This document shows positions 4,496 to 10,713 of a stretch of 10,713 nucleotides of DNA, piece after piece (the stretch's first letter is position 1; each line of letters starts with the position of its first letter). Made by a program: the position numbers and the translations under genes. The stretch comes from JACQXM01 sp964569425 (GTDB taxonomy: Bacteria; Planctomycetota; Phycisphaerae; UBA1845). The stretch spans positions 1-10,713 of the forward strand of contig CAZMVD010000138.1 in NCBI GenBank assembly GCA_964569425.1. Direction: 5' to 3'. Below the pieces are notes generated by a model. That model ran no database searches, was not told the origin of the DNA, and saw nothing but the letters and a program-made list of their open reading frames with translations.

Positions 4496-5338
4496 TTAGG
4501 TGAGGGGTAAAACGGAAAACGGCAGTTCTTCGTAGCCGTCGAAGTCGCGAAAGACGGCGTTGTTTTCGTCGGGGTCGGCGAGCCGGGCGCCGCTGCCATC
4601 GAGCAGAACAGGCTCGGTGACGAGCCGCTTTTCGTCGTCTCGGATTTGAATGCGTTTCGTCGCGTCGTTTGGGTCCAATTCGCGGAAGCCGCGGTCAAGC
4701 ACTTCAAAGGCCCAGCCGTCCTTGTTGAGATGGATTTGAAAGGCGAGCGTGCGGAAGCTGACGCCGTTGCGCTCTTGGCGGGGGCTGACGGAGATCCATT
4801 TGATTTTTGCTTTGCCGGCGGCGATCGTGAGGCCGTCGAGGGTGAACTGATCGGAGTTTACTACATCGCGATAGTTGAGCACCCACGTCGGGACGGAACC
4901 CACGTTCTTGGTGACGCTCGCCACGGGGCGGTTGTCGTCGCGCATGATCGGCGGGTCGAAGGGATCGCCGGCGCTATTGAGAACCGCCTTGCCGTCTTTG
5001 TCTTTGATCAGGGGGCGCTGAAACGGCTCGCCGTCCCAGGAGATTTCTGCGGGGTCGTTGAGCGGGTTCGGCTGGAGGTCCTTGGCGCTCGAGTAACTGA
5101 CGGTCACTAGCCAGACGAGGCGCGATTCGCCCTGACGGGCGTTGATGCTGCGGGCCTTGGCGCCGAAGTCGTTGGGGTGGGGATCGCCGGCGACGACGCC
5201 GACCGCGGCTTCGACGATCGGCGCGTCGTCGAAGGGATCGTCGGTGATGATGCGCCAGATGCGTTCGCGCGTGCGCGTGCTGCCGTCGTCGGCGCCGCTG
5301 CGGCCGTCCCAGATTTCGTTGACGTCGGTAACTGCCAT
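4496..5338 (-). CDS. Post-tape-measure tail protein of unknown function (280 residues)
   Basis: The first gene after tape measure, separated by only three bases. The product starts MAVTDVNEIWDGRSGADDGS, with strands WRIITDD and LVWLVTVSYSS in the first third, a charged linker around ISWDGEPFQRPLIKDKDG, and a C-terminal beta-rich half (TWVLNYRDVVN, FTLDGLTIAAGKAKIKWISV, FRTLAFQIHLN, WAFEVLDRGFREL). In siphophages this slot is held by the distal tail protein or a lambda M-like tip protein, so a role at the tail tip is likely from synteny. No zinc ligands or enzymatic motifs are seen. The antisense frames (4646..5110 and others) look like GC-driven shadows. Confidence 0.72.
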   Translation of the reverse strand: MAVTDVNEIWDGRSGADDGSTRTRERIWRIITDDPFDDAPIVEAAVGVVAGDPHPNDFGAKARSINARQGESRLVWLVTVSYSSAKDLQPNPLNDPAEISWDGEPFQRPLIKDKDGKAVLNSAGDPFDPPIMRDDNRPVASVTKNVGSVPTWVLNYRDVVNSDQFTLDGLTIAAGKAKIKWISVSPRQERNGVSFRTLAFQIHLNKDGWAFEVLDRGFRELDPNDATKRIQIRDDEKRLVTEPVLLDGSGARLADPDENNAVFRDFDGYEELPFSVLPLT

Positions 5339-5341
5339 TGC

Positions 5342-7225
5342 TTACGGCCCCAGGCTGGCGACTTGGACGGGCTTGCGGCCGAGGATCGCCGCTTCGATCT
5401 TCGCGAGCCAGGCGGTTTGGCGGCGCTGTTCTTCGAGTTGCTGATCCTGCGCGCCTGCTTTGAGAATTGCGGAGAAGGCTTCTTGCGTGCCTTTGAGGGC
5501 GGCGCCGGCGAACTGTGTCGGTCCGCTCTGGCCGAGGCCTTCGCGGGCGCGATCGAAGATTTCCTTGCGCTTGCCGGCGAGGGCTTCGCGGCTGAGTCCG
5601 GCGCGGCTGAGTTCGACCAAATGAGCGATCTCCTGGCCGAACGTCTTGAGCGGCGACTGATACGCGGCGTTGGCGTCGGCGGCTTCGTCGCGGAGGGCCT
5701 TTTGCCGTTCCTGTGCGGCCTTGCGCAGTTCCTCCCGCGCTTGGAATTGCGGGTCGTTCTTGCGCTGGCTGGCGATCTGCGCGTCGAACTTCTGGCGGGC
5801 GTCGGTCGCCGCGCGAAAGAAGGTCGTGATGCTGATCGCGTTGCGGTCGTAGAGCAGTTTTAGGTGCTCCATTTCCGCGCGGAATTTCTCGACCGGCGTT
5901 CGCGTCGACTCGAAAATCTTCTGCCCATCCTTGGCGAATTTCTTCGCTTCTTCGCCGAGGAATTTCACATGCTCGGCGAAGGCGGCGTCTTGATCGGTGA
6001 GCGTCGACTTGAGCGACTTCGCTCCGCCGGCGGCTTCTTCGGCGGCTGCGCGCGCCGATCCTACCCCGCGCGTGCGGTCGGTAACGCTTGCCCGGTTGAT
6101 TGCGTCGATCACGTCTTGCCGGGCGCCCGCCGCGCCGAGCGTCTTGCCGCCGGCCATCGTCACCAGTTCGGCCAGTGTGAGGGCCGAGGCCTTGGCGCTG
6201 AGGAGGCCGATCTTGATTAACTCGACGGTTTGGGCGATCGTTTGGAACGTCCAGGCCACGCCGTCAAGGGCGATCTTCCACGCTTCGATGGGATCTTCGA
6301 CGTTCATAATTTCGGTGATCGTCTCGCTGATCGCGAGCGATACCGCGGCGAAGCTTTCTTGCAGCGCCGGGCCGGCGAGTTCCAGGCCCGCCGTAAAGTT
6401 GTCGACGGCGCCGGAAAGCCCCTCGAGCGTGCCTTTGAGGTTGCCGCCCCCTACGACCATGTTGCCGAATTTCAGGAGCGTGTTTTGGATCGCGTCCTGA
6501 AACGTGGACCACTGGCCGCCGAGGGTCTGCCCTTGCTTGGCGGTCATTTCAAAGAAGCGACCGCCGGCGCTGGTGACGTCGGTAAAGGCCTGGCGAACTT
6601 CGTCGAAGCTGATCTTGCCTTGCTCCATCCGCTTCTTGAGCGCGGCCATGCTTTCGCCGGTGCGGTCGCTGATCGTTTGCAGCGGATTGAAGCCGACGTT
6701 GATCAGTTGCAGAAGGTCTTGCCCCATCAATCGCCCGGTCGAGGCGATCTGGCCAAACACCAGGGCGACTTGCGACAGTTTTACTTCGTCGCCGCTGGCC
6801 ACGTCGCCGAGCATTCGAATGGTCGGCATCACGTCATCAGCCGCCACGCCGAATTGCAAGAGCGTTTTCGTGGCGTTGTTTAGGCCAGCGAGAGAAAACG
6901 GCGTCGTATTGGCGAAGTCGCGAAGTTCGGCGAGCATCGACTGAGCACGCGAAGCCGATCCAAGCATCACCTCGAACGCGACTTGCGTTTGTTCGGCTTC
7001 GGCGGCGAGGCGGACGCCCATCGAGACGGCGCCCGCGGCGCTTCCGAGGCCCACCAGCGCGCCGGCGGCGGCGGCGACTTGGGGGATGAATCGCGCAATC
7101 GAGCCGGTCGCCAGGCCCATCGAGCCGACGAACGAGGCGATCGATTGCCGCGATTGGTTCAGACCGCGATCGAGGCCGCCCGTGTTGGCGACGACATTGA
7201 CCGCGAGTTCCCCAATCGTTGCCAT
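5342..7225 (-). CDS. Phage tail tape measure protein
   Basis: A 627-residue protein that in siphophages fills the tail tube, sets tail length and helps DNA exit. The N-terminus (MATIGELAVNVVANTGGLDR) is followed by a hydrophobic Ala/Gly-rich stretch at about 46 to 72, then the tape-measure N-terminal domain from about 75 to 270 with QVAFEVMLGSASRAQSMLAE, ANTTPFSLAGLNNATK and LLQLINVGFNPLQTISDRTG. Residues of about 405 to 545 are Lys/Glu/Gln/Ala-rich helix, probably coiled coil (EELRKAAQERQKALRDE). No lysozyme or peptidase motif was found. By the usual rule of about 0.15 nm per residue the tail would be roughly 90 nm. ATG 7225 lies 12 bases after the T tract of a terminator-like hairpin, with only a weak AGG in front. 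Confidence 0.93.
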   Translation of the reverse strand: MATIGELAVNVVANTGGLDRGLNQSRQSIASFVGSMGLATGSIARFIPQVAAAAGALVGLGSAAGAVSMGVRLAAEAEQTQVAFEVMLGSASRAQSMLAELRDFANTTPFSLAGLNNATKTLLQFGVAADDVMPTIRMLGDVASGDEVKLSQVALVFGQIASTGRLMGQDLLQLINVGFNPLQTISDRTGESMAALKKRMEQGKISFDEVRQAFTDVTSAGGRFFEMTAKQGQTLGGQWSTFQDAIQNTLLKFGNMVVGGGNLKGTLEGLSGAVDNFTAGLELAGPALQESFAAVSLAISETITEIMNVEDPIEAWKIALDGVAWTFQTIAQTVELIKIGLLSAKASALTLAELVTMAGGKTLGAAGARQDVIDAINRASVTDRTRGVGSARAAAEEAAGGAKSLKSTLTDQDAAFAEHVKFLGEEAKKFAKDGQKIFESTRTPVEKFRAEMEHLKLLYDRNAISITTFFRAATDARQKFDAQIASQRKNDPQFQAREELRKAAQERQKALRDEAADANAAYQSPLKTFGQEIAHLVELSRAGLSREALAGKRKEIFDRAREGLGQSGPTQFAGAALKGTQEAFSAILKAGAQDQQLEEQRRQTAWLAKIEAAILGRKPVQVASLGP

Positions 7226-7237
7226 TTTTGTGCCTAC

Positions 7238-7284
7238 AAAAAAACGGAGGGGAACGCGGGGCTTGCCCCGCGCCCCCGCTCCGT
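7238..7284 (-). terminator. Intrinsic-terminator-like hairpin between the chaperone and tape measure genes
   Basis: Read on the minus strand: an outer arm ACGGA, GGGG, and a perfect inner arm CGCGGGGC-AA-GCCCCGCG (7272..7255), closing with CCCC and TCCGT, followed by a run of T's ending at 7238. About 17 pairs in total with a small bulge, then six unpaired T's. This is a textbook Rho-independent terminator on the coding strand, inside the tail operon. It may be leaky, overridden by antitermination, or act as an mRNA-stabilising or processing structure. Confidence 0.78.
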
Positions 7285-7298
7285 CCCTCCCCTACGGG

Positions 7299-7622
7299 TT
7301 AGCCGCCGAATCGGCGGCGCATTTCAAATTCGGCGGCCTTGGCGCTTAAGCGCGGGCGGCCGTCGTTGGTGGTTTGCTTGCCTTGGCGACGTTGCAATCG
7401 CGGGATAAAGTCGGCCGGTTTCGCCTTGCCGCCCCAGGCATTCATCGCGGCGGCGGCGATGGTTCCGGTTTGCCGCCACGGGTCGGGCAGGAGGCCCATT
7501 TCCATCGCGATCACGGCTTCGAGAAACGCGGCTTCCGTGAGTTGCGTCTTGAGAATCGAAACCGGGGTCGCATAGACCGCCGACAACCGATACCACGCCT
7601 GCCGCGCCTCGTCGTCGGCTAG
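7299..7622 (-). CDS. Tail assembly chaperone T-like frame, reached by -1 frameshift from the upstream gene
   Basis: The frame is open from the slippery site to TAA at 7299..7301. Directly after slippage it reads LADDEARQAWYRLSAVYATP, continues with LKTQLTEAAFLEAVIAMEMG and LLPDPWRQTGTIAAAAMNAW, and ends in a basic segment FEMRRRFGG. In lambda-like phages gpT is made only as a G-T fusion by -1 frameshifting; the G part coats tape measure and the T part recruits the tail tube protein. Order, size and position directly before tape measure all match. There is no good start codon: only TTG 7586 offers one, and no ribosome site stands before it. The fusion would span 7299..7939, about 213 residues. 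Synteny and the slippery site are seen; the mechanism is inferred from the family. Confidence 0.8.
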   Translation of the reverse strand, partial: LADDEARQAWYRLSAVYATPVSILKTQLTEAAFLEAVIAMEMGLLPDPWRQTGTIAAAAMNAWGGKAKPADFIPRLQRRQGKQTTNDGRPRLSAKAAEFEMRRRFGG

Positions 7623-7628
7623 TTTTTT
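7579..7628 (-). promoter_or_regulatory. Programmed -1 ribosomal frameshift site (A AAA AAC) with downstream stem
   Basis: On the minus strand the upstream frame reads GAA AAA AAC TAG: the heptamer A AAA AAC (7628..7622) is a canonical X XXY YYZ slippery site directly before the stop codon at 7621..7619. A stem GCCGACGA (7619..7612) with TTGTCGGC (7586..7579), 8 pairs including one wobble and a 25-base loop, begins two bases downstream. That spacing is shorter than the usual 5 to 9 bases, so the lower pairs may be open when the ribosome pauses. Confidence 0.8.
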
Positions 7629-7939
7629 TCCAACTTCGCCGCCAGGTCTTTATCCTTGCCGGCCGTCTTGAGGATGGCGGTCGCCACCTTCCGCAGTTCG
7701 GGGTTTCCGCCAGCGAGGGCGGATTCGTCGGCGTCGGCGAATTGCCGCTGGCCGTGTTCGTCGCAGAGCGTGCGGGCGATGATGTACGCCGAGAAGGATC
7801 CGCCGGTATTAAGTAAGTATTCGACGTGATCCATTTCCGCGCAGGTCAGCGGCAGGCAGTAGCCGTCGCCGTAGCCTTCGCACGCGAACGGGCGCGGCCG
7901 GCGGTCGCAATCCGCCAGCAGTCGTTCCTTGGTGAGCAT
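7619..7939 (-). CDS. Tail assembly chaperone G-like protein (pre-frameshift product)
   Basis: A 106-residue protein starting MLTKERLLADCDRRPRPF, with a CLPLTCAEMDHVEYLL segment, then GSFSAYIIARTLCDE and a C-terminal helix ending AAKLEKN. Its size and its place immediately before a frameshifted second frame and tape measure match lambda gpG. Chaperones of this class bind tape measure until the tail tube assembles around it and are absent from the mature virion. Slippage at the A AAA AAC heptamer over the last codons yields the longer fusion. ATG 7939 lies 51 bases after the previous gene, with only a weak TGGA-type ribosome site. Confidence 0.85.
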   Translation of the reverse strand: MLTKERLLADCDRRPRPFACEGYGDGYCLPLTCAEMDHVEYLLNTGGSFSAYIIARTLCDEHGQRQFADADESALAGGNPELRKVATAILKTAGKDKDLAAKLEKN

Positions 7940-7990
7940 GGGTTCCAGGGGTTGCAGGGGAGGGAAAAACCTTTCCGAAACAGCCAGCGG

Positions 7991-8266
7991 CTATTCGTCG
8001 CGATCGACGACGCCGGGTTGTTCTGGTTTGGGCGGAACGCTGACGCGGCCCGCTTCGCCGCCTTTGATTCGCGTCACTTCGGCCGCCACTTCGGCGGTGA
8101 AGGCGGGCGGGTAGTGGCGGTTGAAACTGATCGGGGCGCCCGGCTCGGCATTCGTGTAGGCGACTTTTTTGCCGTCCACGTACACGACCTTTTGCGCGAG
8201 CTCCACCAGCACGCGGGCGCCGCCGCGATGCTGATAGCCGGTGTGAGGTTTGAGTTCGACGATCAT
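7991..8266 (-). CDS. Small tail-module protein of unknown function (91 residues)
   Basis: The product starts MIVELKPHTGYQHRGGARVL, contains YVDGKKVAYTNAEPGAPISF with predicted short beta strands, then an alpha segment (FTAEVAAEVTRIKGGEAG) and a Pro-rich acidic tail. ATG 8266 overlaps the TGA of the preceding gene as ATGA. Located between the cement-like protein and the tail assembly chaperone, it is presumably a tail assembly or structural accessory. I do not recognise a family and propose no function. Confidence 0.72.
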   Translation of the reverse strand: MIVELKPHTGYQHRGGARVLVELAQKVVYVDGKKVAYTNAEPGAPISFNRHYPPAFTAEVAAEVTRIKGGEAGRVSVPPKPEQPGVVDRDE

Positions 8267-8676
8267 TCGGGAATGGTGACTCCAGAGGGGAAGATTTTGA
8301 GGAGGAGGTTGCTGGTCGTGGAGGCGACGCCGAGGAGCGTCACGTAATCGGCGGCGCCCACGTCGCTATAGGGGCAGATGCCGCCTGCCGTGGCGCTGAC
8401 GCAATAGATTTGGCCGACGCTGAGGATCGCCCCGAAGCCGAGCGAGCCGCCCGTCTGCACGCGCAGGGGCTGGTTAGCGCCCGCGTCTTGGAGGGCGATG
8501 CCCTTGGCGGCGGCTTCGGCCACGGTGCCGTCATGCTGCGCCTTGTACCACTTCGAGTCGCTTTCCTTCTTGTAGACCGCCATGCCGCGCGTGATCGTTT
8601 CACCCGCGTTGCCGTCCTCGAACTGATAGCCCGAGACGGGGATGATGTTGGCGGCGGTAATCGTCAGGTCGGCCAT
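8263..8676 (-). CDS. Capsid-cement-like (DUF2190-like) small beta protein in the tail module
   Basis: A 137-residue protein starting MADLTITAANIIPVSGYQF, with TITRGMAVYKKESDSKWYKA, AAKGIALQDAGANQPLRVQT, then SVGQIYCVSATAGGICPYSD and YVTLLGVASTTSNLLLKI. This pattern (initial ADLTITAAN, a GxxVY strand, GIAL, QPLxVQT, a YxxSxTxGGI turn, YVTLLG) is that of small beta-tulip-like phage proteins related to DUF2190 decoration proteins, recalled from memory. It sits after the tail tube gene rather than beside the capsid, so it may decorate the tail. The upstream gap of 49 bases holds no clear ribosome site. Fold class likely, exact role uncertain. Confidence 0.72.
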   Translation of the reverse strand: MADLTITAANIIPVSGYQFEDGNAGETITRGMAVYKKESDSKWYKAQHDGTVAEAAAKGIALQDAGANQPLRVQTGGSLGFGAILSVGQIYCVSATAGGICPYSDVGAADYVTLLGVASTTSNLLLKIFPSGVTIPE

Positions 8677-8725
8677 GATTGTGTGTCGTGCGAGAGCGGA
8701 AAGGCGAAGAAGCGAGCGCGGGCGA

Positions 8726-9127
8726 TTAGGTGGCGTCGGTCCAGGTGACGGCGCCCGAGACCTTGAGCGTCACGGAGGCCATCATTTTTTCGTTGTTTTG
8801 GAGGTCGGCGCTCTTCCAGCGCCTGACGAACGCGCTAAACGCGGCGGTCGCTCCGTTGGAGAGGCCCGAGGGAACGGGGAAGGTGACGGTCACCGTTTCC
8901 GCGGCGCCGGAAATGGGCGGCTGCGTGTTCGGGTTGAACTGAAATTCGCACTCGATTTCGCCGTTGTCGACGAGATCGCCGGGCATGAACGTCTCGTTCG
9001 TCTGCGTGCCCAAGTGGGAAGTCGGAATCGAAGGGCGGGTTGCTTCAATCCCGCCGATCATTTCGTAATCGGCCGAAAAGCCCGAAGTGCCGAAAACGAT
9101 CGTCGCGCTATTGCCGGTGTCGGCCAT
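8726..9127 (-). CDS. Probable major tail tube protein
   Basis: A 133-residue protein starting MADTGNSATIVFGTSGFSAD. It is rich in strands: YEMIGGIEATRPSIPTSHLG, then TFMPGDLVDNGEIECEFQFN, TVTVTFPVPSG and a closing ASVTLKVSGAVTWTD. The phrase around HLGT...PGDLVDNGEIECEFQF is typical of small siphophage tail tube proteins, which polymerise as hexamer rings around tape measure. Position, directly after the tail terminator gene and upstream of the chaperone pair and tape measure, is the classical one. Length is short but within the range of minimal tube proteins lacking an Ig-like C-terminal domain. An AGGG lies before ATG 9127. Confidence 0.82.
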   Translation of the reverse strand: MADTGNSATIVFGTSGFSADYEMIGGIEATRPSIPTSHLGTQTNETFMPGDLVDNGEIECEFQFNPNTQPPISGAAETVTVTFPVPSGLSNGATAAFSAFVRRWKSADLQNNEKMMASVTLKVSGAVTWTDAT

Positions 9128-9137
9128 GTGATGCCCT

Positions 9138-9569
9138 TTAGCTGGTGGCTTCGCTGTGAGCCACGTCGAAGGAAAGGATGAATCGGTGTTTGCCGTGGTC
9201 GCTGGCGTCGACCGGCTCTTCGTAGCTGTGCAGGCGATTGGTCAGCAGCACGCCCGATATGTGCGTATCGCCGGTCAGGCCGCGAAAGGGGAGCATCGCC
9301 AGACGCACCGCCTCGGATAACTCCCACGCCTGGCTGTGCGTCGCCCCGTAGCAGTCGATTTGCAGTTGCATCGAGGCCAGACCCGAAAGGCCGCGCAGGT
9401 GCTGATGGGAAAACCCGCCCGTGATCGCGTAACGAATCGCGGGCATCGCGTCGCCTTGCATCAACCGGCCGGGCCGGATGCGGGCGTTATTGCCCGAGCC
9501 GACAAGGGCGGTAATGGTTGCTTTGCTTTTGAGGAATGTCAGTAGATCGCCGCTGGCGAAGTCGCTCAT
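9138..9569 (-). CDS. DUF3168-family tail completion/terminator protein
   Basis: A 143-residue protein starting MSDFASGDLLTFLKSKATIT. Motifs of the DUF3168 family (PF11367) are visible: an N-terminal helix with LLTFLKSKATITALVG, RIRPGRLMQGDAMPAIRYAI, MQLQIDCYGATHSQAWELSE and a final KHRFILSFDVAHSE strand. Related proteins such as lambda gpU or SPP1 gp17 cap the head-proximal end of the tail and form part of the neck. ATG 9569 overlaps the HK97 gp10-like gene's stop as ATGA. The gene order connector, head closure, gp10, terminator, tube is standard for siphophages. Confidence 0.88.
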   Translation of the reverse strand: MSDFASGDLLTFLKSKATITALVGSGNNARIRPGRLMQGDAMPAIRYAITGGFSHQHLRGLSGLASMQLQIDCYGATHSQAWELSEAVRLAMLPFRGLTGDTHISGVLLTNRLHSYEEPVDASDHGKHRFILSFDVAHSEATS

Positions 9570-10051
9570 GCAATCGCCCCCGCGGCCATCAGCGCCGCCT
9601 TGCTCACTTTGGTTGCCTTGCGCGGCCTTACTTCGTGCGCCGTCTCGACCACGATCCGCCGCAGTTCTTCGTGGTAAATCCGCGCGACTGTGGGCCGCAT
9701 TTCATCCCGAGCGCGACCCAGGAAGGGGCGCGGCTCGATATAGGCGGTTCCAAATTCAAGGAATCCGCCGTAATACTGTTTGCCCTGAAACAGGTTGTCG
9801 CTGTCGCTGGTGACCACTCGCACGCCGACGCGGCCTTTGTTTTTTCGCGAACGCTTTAAGGCCTTGACCTTGATCGAGTCGCGCAAGGCGCCGGTTTTCA
9901 CGGGGGCGTATTTCTTCGCGCAATCGGCGACGGGCTTGGCGGCGCGGCGCACCGCCTTTCGCTCGATCGCCTTTTGCACCTTGGGCGTGTATTCCCGCAG
10001 CGCCCGGTCGGTTTCCTTGTGGCCGGTGATCACGATCGTTTTCGCGGCCAT
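9566..10051 (-). CDS. HK97 gp10-like head-tail joining/tail component
   Basis: A 161-residue protein in the HK97 gp10 family (PF04883): AKKYAPVKTGALRDSIKVKA, FQGKQYYGGFLEFGTAYIEP and PFLGRARDEM show the family signature (APVxTGxLRxS, YxxFLEFGT, RPFLxRA). It acts in neck assembly or tail completion, between head closure and the tail terminator. The frame is open to 10084, but ATG 10051 (MAAKTIVITGHKETDR) is chosen since it overlaps the previous TGA by one base (TGATG) and begins the conserved part. The middle and C-terminus are strongly basic. High confidence in family, moderate in exact role. Confidence 0.9.
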   Translation of the reverse strand: MAAKTIVITGHKETDRALREYTPKVQKAIERKAVRRAAKPVADCAKKYAPVKTGALRDSIKVKALKRSRKNKGRVGVRVVTSDSDNLFQGKQYYGGFLEFGTAYIEPRPFLGRARDEMRPTVARIYHEELRRIVVETAHEVRPRKATKVSKAALMAAGAIA

Positions 10052-10374
10052 CAGGGCAACTCCGTTACTTCCAGATCGAGCCAACGCCCGCGGCCGTCGC
10101 TGTCAGTTACCCGCGTTATGTGAAACGTGCGGCTGCCCCACACGACGCGATGTTCCGGCGAAACGTCGTCGCGGTAGCGAATCGTGATAATCGCCGAAGC
10201 GAGCGCGGTCCGCTGGTCGGCCCGGTCCACTTCGCTTCCGCCGAGTCCGCGAAACTGCGCGGGCAGGCTCGCCGCGTAATTGGTCCACGTCGGGACGACT
10301 TCGCCCGCCGCGTCCGGCGTTCCGGCGTTGCGTTGCAGGTTGATTCGGTGTCGCAGCAAGCCCGCGCGGCTCAT
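10051..10374 (-). CDS. Phage head closure protein (SPP1 gp16-like)
   Basis: A 107-residue protein starting MSRAGLLRHRINLQRNAGTP, followed by DAAGEVVPTWTNYAA, a PAQFRGLGGSEVDRADQRTA segment, RYRDDVSPEHRVVWGSRTFH and a last VTDSDGRGRWLDLEV. This is the pattern of head-tail joining/closure proteins (PF05521: LRHRIxLQR at the start, W...A.v.p..g.E at the centre, R.dv.p..ri.w.g....I at the end). It closes the connector after DNA packaging and provides the docking surface for the tail. The ATG overlaps the connector gene's stop by four bases and its own TGA touches the gp10-like ATG. Confidence 0.92.
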   Translation of the reverse strand: MSRAGLLRHRINLQRNAGTPDAAGEVVPTWTNYAASLPAQFRGLGGSEVDRADQRTALASAIITIRYRDDVSPEHRVVWGSRTFHITRVTDSDGRGRWLDLEVTELP

Positions 10375-10713
10375 CCGTAAGCCTCCACAATGTAAGGCTC
10401 ACAGAGGGCGGATACTGCGAACTCCAACTCTTTGCTGATCGTGCCGACGATCGTCCCTTCGCGGTGTTCGTACCAATGCGAGGCCAGCAATAGCACCGCA
10501 TGGCGCAGGTCTTCGGGAACGTCGCTCGCCGCGGTTCCGTAGCCCGCAGTATGGGTCAGCGTGACGGCGTTAATTTCACACAGAGTCGTCGGCCACGATT
10601 CGCCGTAAGCCGGAACGACGCGGGCCGGGTGACGATCGGCGTCGACCCGGTAGTTGTCGCTGTCGAGGGTTTGTTCGTCGCCGGATTCGTCGAGGTAAAC
10701 GATCGACGAGACG
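10371..10713 (-). CDS. Head-tail connector protein, gp6-like, C-terminal part
   Basis: The frame enters from the right edge (first complete codon at 10712) and reads 113 residues to TGA at 10371..10373. Visible pieces: VSSIVYLDESGDEQTLDSDN, then YRVD, ARVVPAYGESWP, AVTLTHTAGYG, VPEDLRHAVLLLASHWYEHR and an ending VSALCEPYIVEAYG. The S-I-x-Y-x-D-x-x-G start, the W-P turn and the RxAxLLLxxHWYExRE helix are characteristic of the gp6-like connector family (PF05135 / TIGR02215). It forms a ring below the portal on which the head closure protein assembles. The N-terminal helical part, usually about 80 residues, lies outside the window. Translationally coupled to the next gene by ATGA. Confidence 0.9.
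   Translation of the reverse strand, partial: VSSIVYLDESGDEQTLDSDNYRVDADRHPARVVPAYGESWPTTLCEINAVTLTHTAGYGTAASDVPEDLRHAVLLLASHWYEHREGTIVGTISKELEFAVSALCEPYIVEAYG

Noticed and set aside
5177..5863. Long plus-strand open frame (228 codons) antisense to tape measure and the 280-residue gene
   Set aside because: Its Ala/Gly/Asp/Arg/Leu-rich composition, lack of a ribosome site and full overlap with the well-supported tape measure gene mark it as a GC-driven shadow.
6230..6883. Plus-strand open frame (217 codons) within tape measure
   Set aside because: Antisense to the conserved tape measure N-terminal domain, with no ribosome site and no recognisable domain.
2576..10713. Contractile (myovirus-type) tail or tailocin
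   Set aside because: No sheath, baseplate spike or gpW-like genes are seen, and the set of DUF3168, short tube protein, G/T chaperones and tape measure fits a siphovirus tail.

Overview
The window looks like part of a long-tailed (siphovirus-type) phage or prophage of a planctomycete. The phage assignment rests on a minus-strand run of head-completion and tail genes in canonical order, read from high to low coordinates. The planctomycete assignment rests on the high G+C content, on a TIGR02996-type N-terminus at the left edge (a domain known mostly from Gemmata and Pirellula relatives), and on Cys-rich small proteins of a kind I associate with planctomycete phage-like clusters. No integrase, att site, terminase, capsid, portal, lysis or replication gene is visible, so integrated prophage and free phage cannot be told apart here.

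Right part (10713 to about 7300, minus strand): a gp6-like head-tail connector (cut by the window edge), an SPP1 gp16-like head closure protein, an HK97 gp10-like protein, a DUF3168-type tail terminator, a probable tail tube protein, a small beta-rich protein resembling capsid cement (DUF2190-like) proteins, an unknown 91-residue protein, and a lambda G/T-type tail assembly chaperone pair. The pair is joined by an A AAA AAC slippery heptamer directly before the stop of the first frame. Most neighbours overlap by 1 or 4 bases, which implies translational coupling.

Middle part (7284 to 2576, minus strand): a strong intrinsic-terminator-like hairpin with a T tract lies just before the tape measure gene (627 residues). 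After it come a 280-residue protein, a 209-residue beta-rich protein, a 124-residue protein, a 231-residue protein with an N-terminal CxCC motif and a 69-residue Cys-rich protein. These sit where distal-tail, hub and receptor-binding genes are expected, but none resembles the classical lambda M/L/K/I/J set.

Left part: one plus-strand gene (2037..2585) encodes a zinc-ribbon membrane protein and converges on the tail operon, so it looks like accessory cargo. Leftward of it a consensus-like sigma70 promoter (about 1837..1864) with an upstream A/T tract and an operator-like dyad drives a minus-strand cluster of at least eight very small genes. The first five are each led by a good Shine-Dalgarno sequence, and four successive gaps of 65 to 79 bases between them each hold a GC-rich stem-loop. 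The last four genes (35-residue membrane protein, XRE-type regulator, 67-residue WYL-like small protein, TIGR02996 protein) are chained by ATGA overlaps. Several of these genes encode fewer than 60 residues.
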